The position numbers and the translations under genes are program-made. A DNA stretch of 64,000 nucleotides from Thomasclavelia spiroformis (GTDB lineage: Bacteria > Bacillota_I > Bacilli_A > Erysipelotrichales > Coprobacillaceae), in NCBI GenBank assembly GCA_018369555.1, contig JAGZCC010000002.1, positions 5,639 through 69,638 on the forward strand, written 5' to 3'. Positions 38,420 through 46,697 of this stretch are shown one piece after another; position 1 is the stretch's first letter; each line of letters begins with the position of its first letter. The notes beneath the pieces were generated by a model, which was not told the origin of the DNA, made no database searches, and saw only the letters and a list, made by a program, of their open reading frames with translations.

Positions 38420-38685
38420 AATTTTATTTATAATCAAATCACTCTTTTTTTGATAAATTATCTTTTATACTATTTTATGTTTGCTTTTTAATAATTTTCA
38501 TTGTTTTCAATAAGGACAAGTAAAAAAACTGCAAATATCTGTATAAATACTATAATCTATCATAAGTAATTTACAACAAATAAAAGTATTTTAAGTAACA
38601 ACTTCTATGGTTTTTTATAATCAGAAAAATGAAAATATTTGATATAATAGTTAAAGATAAATTGAAATTTGTAGGGGGTGATTAA
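38420..38685 (+). other. Intergenic region with one promoter box
   Basis: No ORF is seen here. A TATAAT at 38643-38648 is a plausible -10 for the nitroreductase-like gene. Confidence 0.4.
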
Positions 38686-39435
38686 ATGAATAATAATTTA
38701 TATGATATGATTTTTAAAAGAAAGTCGTTTCATTTATTTAGAAACATTGGTAATGAACATATTACAGAAGATGAATTAAAAGAAATTGAAATTGAGTTTA
38801 ATAATTTTAAACCATTAGTTGAAGATATTAAAGTAAAAATAGTTAAAGATTCTACAACTTGTAAAAGAGGTCAAGAGTATTGCATACTTTTATATTCTGA
38901 AAAGAAAGATAATTATTTACAAAACATAGGATATATTGGCGAACAACTAGATTTATATTTAGTATCTAAAAATATTGGTACACTTTGGTTTGGCATTGGA
39001 AAAGTAGAAGAAAAGCAATTAGATGGACTAGATTTTGTAATAATGATAGCTATCGCAAAGATTGATTCAGAAGAAAAATTTAGAAAAAATATGTATAAAA
39101 GTAAAAGAAAAGAATTATCTGAAATTTGGAATGGAGATTATTATTTAGATGTAGCAAATGTTGTAAGATTTACTCCAAGTGCTTGTAATACTCAGCCGTG
39201 GCTTGTAGAATCTTCTGAAAAAGAACTTAAAGTTTATAGATATAGAAAACCTGGAAAAAGAGGAATAATGCCTGCAAATATGGTTAAATACTATAATCAG
39301 ATAGATATTGGTATTTTCTTATGTTTTGTAGAATTATGTTTAAGTAAAAATAATATCAAATTTGAAAAAACATTATATATAGAAGAAGATGTAGATAATG
39401 AGAAAAATTTAACTGATATATATAAAATCAAATAA
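38686..39435 (+). CDS. Nitroreductase-family protein (TM1586-like)
   Basis: This is a 249-residue protein with two similar halves characteristic of the putative nitroreductase TM1586 family. FKRKSFHLF near the start and RFTPSACNTQPWLVE in the C-terminal half are FMN-binding-like motifs. Such proteins bind flavin and may reduce nitro or quinone compounds; the substrate is unknown. RBS AGGGGGTGAT. Confidence 0.78.
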   Translation: MNNNLYDMIFKRKSFHLFRNIGNEHITEDELKEIEIEFNNFKPLVEDIKVKIVKDSTTCKRGQEYCILLYSEKKDNYLQNIGYIGEQLDLYLVSKNIGTLWFGIGKVEEKQLDGLDFVIMIAIAKIDSEEKFRKNMYKSKRKELSEIWNGDYYLDVANVVRFTPSACNTQPWLVESSEKELKVYRYRKPGKRGIMPANMVKYYNQIDIGIFLCFVELCLSKNNIKFEKTLYIEEDVDNEKNLTDIYKIK

Positions 39436-39459
39436 ATTAGAATTTACGGAGGCCATCTT

Positions 39460-39888
39460 ATGATTAGAGCATTTAAAGAAAGTGACTTGTCCGCTATTAT
39501 GAAGATATGGCTTGATACAAATATCAAAACACACCACTTTATTTCTGAAGAATATTGGACAAATAATTATGACTTGGTAAAAGAAATGTTACCCAAGGCA
39601 GAAATATATGTGTATGAAGATGAGATTACAAATCGAATTGACGGATTTATCGGATTAACGAATAGTTATATTGCAGGGCTTTTTGTGAAGGATACTGCTC
39701 AATCGAAAGGAATTGGAAAACAATTATTAGACTATGCAAAAAGTATAAAATCAGAAATGAGTTTAAGTGTTTACCAAGAGAATATAGGTGCAGTACATTT
39801 TTATAAGCGTGAACAATTTCAAATTCAATCTAAGAGTGTTGATGATAACACAAATGTAAATGAGTTAATTATGACTTGGAACAAATAG
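39460..39888 (+). CDS. GNAT-family N-acetyltransferase
   Basis: This is a 142-residue protein with the GNAT acetyl-CoA loop in VKDTAQSKGIGKQLLDYAK and the C-terminal VYQENIGAVHFYKREQF. Codon choice is less AT-skewed than in neighbouring genes, and the sequence after it looks decayed, which hints at acquisition. The acceptor substrate is unknown. RBS ACGGAGG. Confidence 0.85.
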   Translation: MIRAFKESDLSAIMKIWLDTNIKTHHFISEEYWTNNYDLVKEMLPKAEIYVYEDEITNRIDGFIGLTNSYIAGLFVKDTAQSKGIGKQLLDYAKSIKSEMSLSVYQENIGAVHFYKREQFQIQSKSVDDNTNVNELIMTWNK

Positions 39889-40199
39889 ACAACTTCCAGT
39901 TTATAGAGCAAATGATAAAAGAAAATTTGTAGTAATGACAAATGTTAATTTGCGTTGTTTGTAGCAACGGTGGTTTTGATATTTAATAGTTGTATCAAAA
40001 CAAAGAGGTACAAGTTATATTGAATGAAAATATTAAAAAATTATGGAAGGCAAAAGGATTATTACAAGAAACAAAACAATTACAAAAATTTCAATATGCA
40101 AAATTTATAAAGCTATAAGAATTTACTGTATATTATATCATTCTAGAGCATCTTGATAGCAAGAAAAAGGGGTATACTTTTATGAGCGTATGCCTTTTT
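39889..40199 (+). other. Noncoding or decayed stretch ending in a terminator
   Basis: No convincing gene is present. A TTG-started 31-codon frame near 40019-40114 is possible but weakly supported. An intrinsic terminator at 40164-40199 pairs AAGGGGTATAC with GCGTATGCCTT and then has a T-run, so some transcript ends here. Confidence 0.5.
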
Positions 40200-40251
40200 G
40201 ATTGGAAAAATTTATTAATTAACAATATCAAAAATCTATATTGTTTTTGTA

Positions 40252-40284
40252 AAAAAAAGGTTGAAAATGAATTTCAAACCTTAA
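40252..40284 (-). terminator. Intrinsic terminator of mnmM
   Basis: On the minus strand, AAGGTTTGAAA and TTTCAACCTT pair and run into TTTTTTTT. Confidence 0.75.
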
Positions 40285-40303
40285 AAAGTTATTTCGTTAC
40301 AAT

Positions 40304-40831
40304 CTATTTTCTTTTTTCAATTTCTATTACATATGGCGCATTTTGTTTATTCATCATTTTATATAATGCTACATTATATGATTGATGATCTAAATTACTA
40401 ACATATTCATCCACTTTAACGCTTTCTTTTTTACCCTCATCATGACCAATGTAAACAACGATATAAAGATGACCATCTTTATTTAAATATTTAACCGCTT
40501 TATCAATAGCGATAAGTGTAGTATCTACCATTGTTGTGATACGATGATCACCTTGAGGTAAATAGCCTAAATTAAATATACCGATATCATAACTGTTAAT
40601 ATATTTATCAAAATTTTCATGACTATCTAAAATAAGTTCAACATTATTTATACCTTTAATTAATTCTTTAGTATTTTTTAAAGCTAATTCTTGAATATCA
40701 AAACTATATACTTTTTTAGATACTTTACTTAAAGTTAAAGTATCATTTCCATTACCCATAGTAAAATCAATTGCTGTAGTATAAGTATCATTTAATATTT
40801 TATTTTTTACATACTCAGTCATCGTTTTCAT
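40304..40831 (-). CDS. mnmM: tRNA mnm5s2U34 methyltransferase, MnmM/YtqB family
   Basis: This is a 175-residue class I SAM methyltransferase. Motif I is AIDFTMGNGNDTLTL and the family signature is FNLGYLPQGDH. The PF06962 family includes B. subtilis YtqB (MnmM), which methylates nm5s2U34 in the tRNA anticodon. Length and motifs fit that family; the assignment rests on motif recall. Confidence 0.82.
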   Translation of the reverse strand: MKTMTEYVKNKILNDTYTTAIDFTMGNGNDTLTLSKVSKKVYSFDIQELALKNTKELIKGINNVELILDSHENFDKYINSYDIGIFNLGYLPQGDHRITTMVDTTLIAIDKAVKYLNKDGHLYIVVYIGHDEGKKESVKVDEYVSNLDHQSYNVALYKMMNKQNAPYVIEIEKRK

Positions 40832-40958
40832 ATAAACCTCTTAATTTCATCATTATTTTTAAAATATCTTAAATTTTATCATCTTATATTTTAATACATA
40901 AGGTAGTTAAACAGTATCAAAGTAATTGTGATTTTTAAAAGAAGGATATTATAGTATA

Positions 40959-41915
40959 TTATTCATAATTTTTTTGAACAATACTAATTTCTCCAGAATT
41001 TAATGTATATTCTTGCTTGTCACATTTAACAATAAGATTACCTAAGTTATTAATGTCTTTAGCGATTCCGTTATATATTTGACCTTTATATTTAAATTCA
41101 ATTTTTTTATTTAAAATGCAAGAAGCATCTTTATATTCATTTAAGACATTATTAAAATCTTCATTCATAATTTTAAATATCTCATTTACAATCATCGCAA
41201 TAACTTTATTGCGATTAATATTTTCAATTCCTAGTGAAGTAGCTTTATCTAAAAGCTCCTCAGGAAATTGTTTAGTAGAAACATTTATCCCAATTCCAAT
41301 AATAATTGCTTCAATCATGCCGCTTTCAAAATCACTAATAGCTTCAGTTAAAATTCCACATATTTTTTTACCTTGATAATAAAGATCATTGACCCATTTT
41401 ATCTTTGTATCAATGCCACATAACTTTTTTATTACTCGTTTAACAGCAACAGCACTTTGAATTGTAATTAATGTTGCATCATTAAATGTTTGATTATATC
41501 TAAGCAATAAACTCATATATATGCCCTGTTTTTCAGGAGAATAAAAATTACGATTAAATCTTCCTCTACCAGCACTTTGATGTTCAGCAACAATTAAAGC
41601 ATAATCAACATGATTATCAACAGCAAATTTTTTCATTTGAGTATTTGTCGAATCGATTGTTTTATATGCATAAACATCCATTTTTTTATCTAGATAACAA
41701 CTAATTGCTTCACTAGATAAAATATCATTATTATCTAATAACATGTATCCTTTATTAGTAGAGGCTTCAATATTATAGCCTTCTTCTTTTAGTTTCTTGA
41801 TAACTTTACAAATTGACATTCTGCTAACATTTAATTGTTTAGCTAATTCTTGACCGGAAATATAAGTATTTCTATTTTTTTCTAATATTTTTAAGACACC
41901 ACTTTTTAATATCAT
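40959..41915 (-). CDS. birA: Bifunctional biotin ligase / biotin repressor
   Basis: This is a 318-residue protein. The N-terminal winged helix-turn-helix (YISGQELAKQLNVSRMSICKVIKKL) is a DNA-binding domain. The ligase core has the biotinyl-AMP loop GRGRFNRNF, followed by GIYMSLLLRY and KWVNDLYYQGKKICGIL. A C-terminal SH3-like domain completes it. It attaches biotin to carboxylases and can repress biotin genes. No biotin genes are in the window. RBS GAGGTGG. Confidence 0.94.
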   Translation of the reverse strand: MILKSGVLKILEKNRNTYISGQELAKQLNVSRMSICKVIKKLKEEGYNIEASTNKGYMLLDNNDILSSEAISCYLDKKMDVYAYKTIDSTNTQMKKFAVDNHVDYALIVAEHQSAGRGRFNRNFYSPEKQGIYMSLLLRYNQTFNDATLITIQSAVAVKRVIKKLCGIDTKIKWVNDLYYQGKKICGILTEAISDFESGMIEAIIIGIGINVSTKQFPEELLDKATSLGIENINRNKVIAMIVNEIFKIMNEDFNNVLNEYKDASCILNKKIEFKYKGQIYNGIAKDINNLGNLIVKCDKQEYTLNSGEISIVQKNYE

Positions 41916-41949
41916 TTAAACCACCTCAATTTTAAGATAACAAATCATA

Positions 41950-41972
41950 TAAAAAACAGCATTAAGCTGTTT
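41950..41972 (-). terminator. Intrinsic terminator of corA
   Basis: On the minus strand, AAACAGC-TTAAT-GCTGTTTTTT overlaps the corA stop codon. Confidence 0.8.
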
Positions 41973-42918
41973 AGTGAAACATATCTTTTTTAATAAAAAT
42001 AATTGTAGCAATAATACATGCAATGATAGCAACAATAGTAGGGAACCACCATTGCGGAATTGGTAATCCAGAAACATTCATACCATAAAAACTAAAAATA
42101 ATATTTGGAATAGACATTACAATAGTAATAACAGTAAGAACTTTCATAACAATATTTAGATTATTTGAAATAACAGACGCAAAAGCATCCATAGTTCCAG
42201 ATAAAATATTAGAATAAATGTTACACATTTCAATTGCCTGATGTATTTCGATTAAAACGTCTTCTAATAAATCCTGATCTTCATCATATAGTTTAATAGT
42301 TTTACCACGCATTATTTTATTTAAAGTTATTTCATCTGTTTTTAAAGAAGTAGAAAAGTAAACCAAGGATTTTTCTAATCCTAACATTTGAATTAATTCT
42401 TTATTTTGCATAGATTTATGTAAACTTTGTTCAGTTCTAAGTGAAATGCGATCAATTTGTCTTAAATAGATTAAATAGCGTTGTGAAATTCTTAATAATA
42501 AAAGCAATAAAAATCTAGTTTTTAAAGTTGTATTAATACCACGCACTTTACCTTGGACCATATCATCGATACATAGATTATCATATAAAGAGATTGTGAT
42601 GACATATCCTTTCATGATAATTATCCCTAAAGGGAGCGTTGTATATTGAAGTACATTTTTATCAAAAGCAACTTTATCATCTTCAGCACTAGGATAATCG
42701 ACGATTACTAATTTTTGATTATAATCTTCATCATAATCGATATGTGAACTTTCTTCAGGGTCCAATGAAGAATTTATAAATTCAGGTAAAACACCCATTT
42801 CTTCAATTAAGAATTTTTTTTCTTCTTCATTTGGCGATACTACATTGATCCAACAACCTATTTCAGGAGTTGAGATTTTTTTTGTTACATTATCATAAGT
42901 TTTGTAAAATTCAATCAT
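41971..42918 (-). CDS. corA: CorA-family divalent cation (Mg2+) channel
   Basis: This is a 315-residue protein with a long soluble N-terminal funnel domain and two C-terminal membrane helices. The selectivity motif YGMN (FSFYGMNVSGLP) lies between the helices and is diagnostic of CorA/MIT channels. It probably imports Mg2+ (Co2+/Ni2+ possible). The start follows AAGGAGG at 42924-42930. That RBS lies next to a hairpin and a 22-codon leader ORF with an acidic/proline start, suggesting Mg2+-controlled translation. Confidence 0.92.
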   Translation of the reverse strand: MIEFYKTYDNVTKKISTPEIGCWINVVSPNEEEKKFLIEEMGVLPEFINSSLDPEESSHIDYDEDYNQKLVIVDYPSAEDDKVAFDKNVLQYTTLPLGIIIMKGYVITISLYDNLCIDDMVQGKVRGINTTLKTRFLLLLLLRISQRYLIYLRQIDRISLRTEQSLHKSMQNKELIQMLGLEKSLVYFSTSLKTDEITLNKIMRGKTIKLYDEDQDLLEDVLIEIHQAIEMCNIYSNILSGTMDAFASVISNNLNIVMKVLTVITIVMSIPNIIFSFYGMNVSGLPIPQWWFPTIVAIIACIIATIIFIKKDMFH

Positions 42919-42920
42919 AT

Positions 42921-42962
42921 TAGCCTCCTTGTTTCAGGAGACTAGTTACTATGTCTCCTGAA
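42921..42962 (-). promoter_or_regulatory. Switch hairpin controlling the corA ribosome binding site
   Basis: On the minus strand, a 10-bp stem TTCAGGAGAC (42962-42953) / GTCTCCTGAA (42942-42933) forms just before the SD AAGGAGG. The 3' arm CTCCT could instead pair with AGGAG of the SD and hide it. The 5' arm could instead pair with GTCCCCTGA at the start of the leader ORF (8 of 9 bases). The leader's stop codon abuts the 3' arm, so a ribosome terminating there would occupy the 5' arm. Confidence 0.6.
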
Positions 42963-43010
42963 TTTATTATTTAATTGTTTAAAATATTCCTGCTCGGGCT
43001 CAGGGGACAT
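42942..43010 (-). CDS. corA leader peptide (22 aa)
   Basis: ATG at 43010 follows AAAGAAGGTG at 5-base spacing and the ORF ends TAG at 42942. The peptide begins MSPEPEQEY and ends KFRRHSN. Alternating Pro and acidic residues right after the start are the feature that destabilises translating ribosomes at low Mg2+ in enterobacterial MgtL. The ORF lies between a TATAAT promoter and corA and overlaps the switch hairpin. Coding is inferred from SD, position and architecture. Confidence 0.6.
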   Translation of the reverse strand: MSPEPEQEYFKQLNNKFRRHSN

Positions 43011-43034
43011 AATAACACCTTCTTTCAGCAAAAT

Positions 43035-43040
43035 ATTATA
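43035..43040 (-). promoter_or_regulatory. -10 box of the corA transcript
   Basis: On the minus strand TATAAT is preceded by TGC (an extended -10, TGN). The predicted start near 43028 leaves about 17 bases before the leader ATG. Confidence 0.6.
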
Positions 43041-43070
43041 GCACAAATTATTCATTTTTTCTAAAAAAAT

Positions 43071-44426
43071 TTAATTATTTAAGTTAGTAATTGAATATTT
43101 TGTATTAGCAGATATCTTTTTGTTTTTTAATAAAATAAAATAAATAAAACATAACGAGATAATAGTTAAAATGATTTGAGCTATTGGATAGGCAAGCCAT
43201 ATACCTGTTAATTTTAAAATATTGGAAAAATAAATTAGACATCCTGGAATTATTATACATGGTTCAAGATAGACAATGATTGATGAAAATAAAGTTCTTT
43301 CTGTAGCATAAAATAAAGCACATGATAAACGATTATTTCCAATAAAAGGAAATGATAATGCAGTTATTATTAATGCTTTACGACATTCATCATAGATACC
43401 ATTGTCAACATTAAATAATGAGGTTAATGTATTTGGAAAAATAATTACTAGGATGGTTAATGTAATAGAGATAATAAAAGATATAGAAATTGCTTTTTTA
43501 TAAATATATTTAATTAATAGCGGTTCTTTACAACCGTGATAATAACTTAATAATGGTTGGATACCATCTCCAATTCCTTGTAAGAATAATTGGATTGATG
43601 ATAGTACATAACTGATGATAGAAAAGATGGTTAATGCATCATTACCACCGTAGTGAATACACATCCAGTTAGTAATCACAGTAATGATACAAGGGATGAG
43701 AGTTTGACCAAAAGGAGAAATCCCGATTGTTAAAATTTTTTTAATAGTTATTAAATTAGGAATATAATCAGTTAAGTTCAATTCTTTTAGCTTAAAATAG
43801 ATCAGCATAATAGCCCCGCTAAATGCAACGAATCCTTGAGCAATAATTGTTGCTAATGCAGCCCCATGCAAACCAAGTTGCATTTTATATACAAATACGT
43901 AGTCTAAAATAATATTAACAATTAAGCCACTACTCATACTAATAGTTGCATAAATAGTTTTACCTTGGTTTCTTAATAGAGGATTAATGCCATTTCCAAT
44001 TATCGGTAGAATCCCGCCAATTAAAATAACATGAATATATTCATAAGCACCATTGTAAACATTTCCTTTAGCCCCTAAAAAAAATAATAAGTCACTTACA
44101 AAATAATTTAAAATAATTGGTAAAATTATGCCACTAGCTAGTAATAAAGAACAAGTAACGCCAATTGTTTTATGCATTTGTTTTATTTTATTTTGACCAT
44201 TATAGTATGAATAGCTAACGGCACCGCCAATTCCAAGTCCAATTGCAGTAGCGTTTAAAATTACTTGAATTGGATAAGCAATATTAATTGCCGCCAAAGC
44301 ACTGTCATTTACAGCATTTGCCACAAATAAACCATCAATGATCGAATAAAAACCACTAAGTAACATTGTAATCATTGATGGTATTACATATTTATAAAAT
44401 TTTTGATTAATTATTTTTTTATTCAT
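43071..44426 (-). CDS. MATE-family efflux transporter
   Basis: This is a 451-residue protein with about 12 hydrophobic segments in two MatE repeats (FYSIIDGLFVANAVNDSALAAINIAYP; GIGDGIQPLLSYYHG). The start at 44426 (MNKKIINQ) is 7 bases from AAGGAAG; 44429 is an alternative. It resembles MepA-type Na+/drug antiporters. It lies just behind a MerR-type gene with a 19-bp-spacer promoter between them, which implies drug-induced expression. Confidence 0.88.
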   Translation of the reverse strand: MNKKIINQKFYKYVIPSMITMLLSGFYSIIDGLFVANAVNDSALAAINIAYPIQVILNATAIGLGIGGAVSYSYYNGQNKIKQMHKTIGVTCSLLLASGIILPIILNYFVSDLLFFLGAKGNVYNGAYEYIHVILIGGILPIIGNGINPLLRNQGKTIYATISMSSGLIVNIILDYVFVYKMQLGLHGAALATIIAQGFVAFSGAIMLIYFKLKELNLTDYIPNLITIKKILTIGISPFGQTLIPCIITVITNWMCIHYGGNDALTIFSIISYVLSSIQLFLQGIGDGIQPLLSYYHGCKEPLLIKYIYKKAISISFIISITLTILVIIFPNTLTSLFNVDNGIYDECRKALIITALSFPFIGNNRLSCALFYATERTLFSSIIVYLEPCIIIPGCLIYFSNILKLTGIWLAYPIAQIILTIISLCFIYFILLKNKKISANTKYSITNLNN

Positions 44427-44449
44427 CATACCACTTCCTTTATATCGCA

Positions 44450-44480
44450 AGTATAAAGGTTGGTGTTAGACAAAGGTCAA
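44450..44480 (-). promoter_or_regulatory. MerR-type promoter with 19-bp spacer for the MATE gene
   Basis: On the minus strand, -35 TTGACC (44480-44475) and -10 TATACT (44455-44450) are separated by exactly 19 bases, the over-long spacing typical of promoters that MerR-family activators untwist. The -35 begins three bases after the merR stop codon. Confidence 0.65.
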
Positions 44481-44482
44481 GA

Positions 44483-45262
44483 TTATTTATTAATTATTGG
44501 TAAATAAATTTCAGCATAATAATTTTTTTTATCGTGATAAAAAGTTAAGGGGATTTCTTTAACTAGAAAATATGATTCATAGCTTAAGTTATAAATTTTA
44601 GCATATTCATGAAGTCTTTCGACTATATTTTTATTGATGGTTTTATTGTCCATAGCACAGGTCATATGAATGCATTTAGTTAAATTAATAGTTTGAAGAT
44701 CTAACGATAATTGTAATTCTTTAGCAATGTCGGTTTCTAAAGTTACATAGGTAGCTTGTTGGTTTAATGCATGGTCATATTTTTTAAAAATAGAACATAA
44801 AACAAATTCATCGGTAGTAATGTGTCTAATTTTGTGAGTAAAAAATTCATCACTATTCTTGCTTTCAAATAAGATGTATGAAATGGGAAATGTCATTATT
44901 TCGATATTTTTATCTTTTTTGATTTGATGGTATAGTGATTGAATATAGTTGATTTTTTTTAGTAATTGTTGTTCGTATAAGATTCTTCTTTCAACTTTGG
45001 TTTTTTGCATTTCTACTAATTGATATGCTTGAATTGGATCTGGATTTTGGTATAATTTTTGGATTTCAATAATTGAAAAATCTAAGTGACGATAGTAAAT
45101 GATATCTAAAAGTTCTAGAACATTTTTTAAAGTATATACACGATAATTATTATGGGGATTAGTAGTGGGGTGAACTAATCCTTTTTTTTCATAGAAACGA
45201 ATGGCATCATTTGTTAGACCTAATAATTTACTTATTTGTGAGATTGTGTATGTTTTATTCAT
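44483..45262 (-). CDS. MerR-family transcriptional regulator with effector-binding domain
   Basis: This is a 259-residue protein. The N-terminal MerR helix-turn-helix has YTISQISKLLGLTNDAIRFYEKKGL and the wing Y.NYRVY. A coiled-coil dimer helix follows, then a GyrI-like ligand domain ending YYAEIYLPI. The build matches BmrR-type multidrug sensors. It is followed directly by the MATE pump and the 19-bp-spacer promoter, so ligand-induced activation of the pump is the likely role. Confidence 0.87.
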   Translation of the reverse strand: MNKTYTISQISKLLGLTNDAIRFYEKKGLVHPTTNPHNNYRVYTLKNVLELLDIIYYRHLDFSIIEIQKLYQNPDPIQAYQLVEMQKTKVERRILYEQQLLKKINYIQSLYHQIKKDKNIEIMTFPISYILFESKNSDEFFTHKIRHITTDEFVLCSIFKKYDHALNQQATYVTLETDIAKELQLSLDLQTINLTKCIHMTCAMDNKTINKNIVERLHEYAKIYNLSYESYFLVKEIPLTFYHDKKNYYAEIYLPIINK

Positions 45263-45290
45263 ATTAAACTCCTTTTAAAATATAATAATT

Positions 45291-45323
45291 AAAAAACATG
45301 ATTCTATTGTGAAACATGTTTTT
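45291..45323 (-). terminator. Intrinsic terminator of popT
   Basis: AAACATG and CATGTTT pair across a 14-base loop and run into T residues on the minus strand. Confidence 0.6.
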
Positions 45324-46152
45324 AGTTACTGTTAATTAACAGTTTTATTTTTTTATTATTACCTTGGATATCACCTAAATAGAAAGAAACGACAAACCCA
45401 ATTATAGCAAAAATAATACAGATTAAAGAATGAATATTCATTTGTAATGTGCAACTTTCATTAAGGACATTAGGGATAATTGATAAAAATAAACCAAAAA
45501 TAATCGAAAATGTCATGGTATAAAATTTTGTAATTAATTTGTTTATTATAAATGAAATTACTATTACACCAATAATTAATCCAAAACCAGCAGGAATAAG
45601 AATAGAAAGATCAAAATTAGCTAAAGAACTTACATATAATTCATATAATCCTAGAGTAGATAAAATAACAGCACTATCAACTCCAGGAACAATTGATGAT
45701 CCTGCAACAGCGATTCCTAGTATTATTGATTGAAATAAATTTGGATTAGTAATTGGTAGAAATAGATTGCTATTAAAAGAAAATATACTTAAACCTAGAA
45801 TTGTAGTGATAATAATAACAAGATAATATTTATTTGAAAAACCCTCTTTTTTTACTTCTTTATAAAATAGTGGAATTGTACCTATTACTAAACCTAAAAA
45901 TGTAAATCTTGTCCAAGCTTCAAAATTATTTAATAAAAAATCAACTATTTTACTAAAAATTATTGCTCCCATTCCAAATCCTATACATAATGGAAGTAAA
46001 AATAAAATATTTTTTTTAAAATTTTTAAACAATGTTGCAAAGGCATTAATAGTCTTTTGATATAATCCCAAAATAACCAATAATACACTTCCGCTTAAAC
46101 CTGGGGCAATTCCACCGATACCGACAATTAATCCTTTTAAAAAAGTAATCAT
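45322..46152 (-). CDS. popT: DUF368 protein, PopT-type undecaprenyl-phosphate translocase
   Basis: This is a 276-residue polytopic protein with the DUF368 signature KGLIVGIGGIAPGLSGSVLLVILGLY near the N-terminus and its internal repeat GIAVAGSSIVPGVDSAVIL. DUF368 (PopT) proteins recycle undecaprenyl phosphate across the membrane for wall synthesis. It is divergent from the T-box operon. Confidence 0.85.
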   Translation of the reverse strand: MITFLKGLIVGIGGIAPGLSGSVLLVILGLYQKTINAFATLFKNFKKNILFLLPLCIGFGMGAIIFSKIVDFLLNNFEAWTRFTFLGLVIGTIPLFYKEVKKEGFSNKYYLVIIITTILGLSIFSFNSNLFLPITNPNLFQSIILGIAVAGSSIVPGVDSAVILSTLGLYELYVSSLANFDLSILIPAGFGLIIGVIVISFIINKLITKFYTMTFSIIFGLFLSIIPNVLNESCTLQMNIHSLICIIFAIIGFVVSFYLGDIQGNNKKIKLLINSN

Positions 46153-46333
46153 TTATTTTCCTCCACTTTATTTTAAATATCTAAATTTAGCTTATATGAT
46201 AGCTTAGATTAATTAATTTTACAACATATCAATCTTAATATTGTATTAAGTTATTTTAATGTTTATGTTAAGATTTTACTAATATATTATTATCCAAAAA
46301 TATTTAATCATAAAAATGTAATATTGACAAAAT
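46153..46333. other. Divergent intergenic region
   Basis: No ORF is seen here. It separates popT (minus) and the T-box/trpXYZ operon (plus). A TTGACA at 46324-46329 may be a -35 element. Confidence 0.4.
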
Positions 46334-46365
46334 ATTTATCATATGATAAATTATTGTTATATAAT
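46334..46365 (+). promoter_or_regulatory. 18-bp palindrome and -10 box of the T-box transcript
   Basis: ATTTATCATATGATAAAT (46334-46351) is a perfect palindrome. A -10 TATAAT follows at 46360-46365. The palindrome covers the -35 region, as a repressor operator would; no candidate repressor is adjacent. Confidence 0.5.
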
Positions 46366-46380
46366 CAAACTATTGATTGG

Positions 46381-46600
46381 GAGATAAAACATTGAACGTG
46401 CTTATAGAGAGTCTAGGATGGTGGAATCTAGATAGAAATACGGCTTTGGTAAATGGACCCATGAAGGCAAAAGGGAAAGATGATTCAAGTATCTTTTGAC
46501 GTTTAGCTTACGTTATAAAGCTAGAATGTGATAGCATTTTTTAACCGTAAGGTGGCATAGCAGATTTTTACATCTGTCCTTTTAGGGCAGATGTTTTTTG
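46381..46600 (+). ncRNA. T-box leader, tryptophan-type
   Basis: Stem I carries AGAGAG and a distal loop GGTGGAA between TCTAG and CTAGA. The T-box-like segment AAGGTGGCATAGCAG lies at 46549-46563, and a terminator (ACATCTGTCC / AGGGCAGATGT plus TTTTTT) at 46570-46599. TGGC would pair with a tRNA ending GCCA; tRNA-Trp carries discriminator G in bacteria. TGG triplets at 46447 and 46454 are specifier candidates. The trpXYZ-type genes downstream fit a tryptophan T-box. Confidence 0.85.
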
Positions 46601-46619
46601 TTTAAAGGGGGATAATATT

Positions 46620-46655
46620 ATGAAATTAGATAGACGATGGTGTGGCTATAATTAA
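46620..46655 (+). CDS. Trp-containing leader peptide (11 aa)
   Basis: AAAGGGGG precedes ATG at 46620, and the frame encodes MKLDRRWCGYN before TAA at 46653-46655. It lies between the T-box terminator and trpX, 42 bases before the trpX start. A Trp codon in an SD-equipped mini-ORF after a Trp T-box recalls the B. subtilis at (rtpA) operon, where a leader peptide adds a second Trp-tRNA check. The coding claim is inferred. Confidence 0.5.
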   Translation: MKLDRRWCGYN

Positions 46656-46697
46656 ATTTATAAACAAATATATAATTATAGAAAAGGGGTAAGTAAA

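Noticed and set aside
40019..40114. A 31-codon TTG-started ORF
   Set aside because: SD spacing is poor and an overlapping ATG frame of similar length exists, so neither is supported.
42919..43030. M-box or Mn2+ riboswitch upstream of corA
   Set aside because: The leader is too short and lacks the conserved cores; the leader ORF and a single switch hairpin explain it better.
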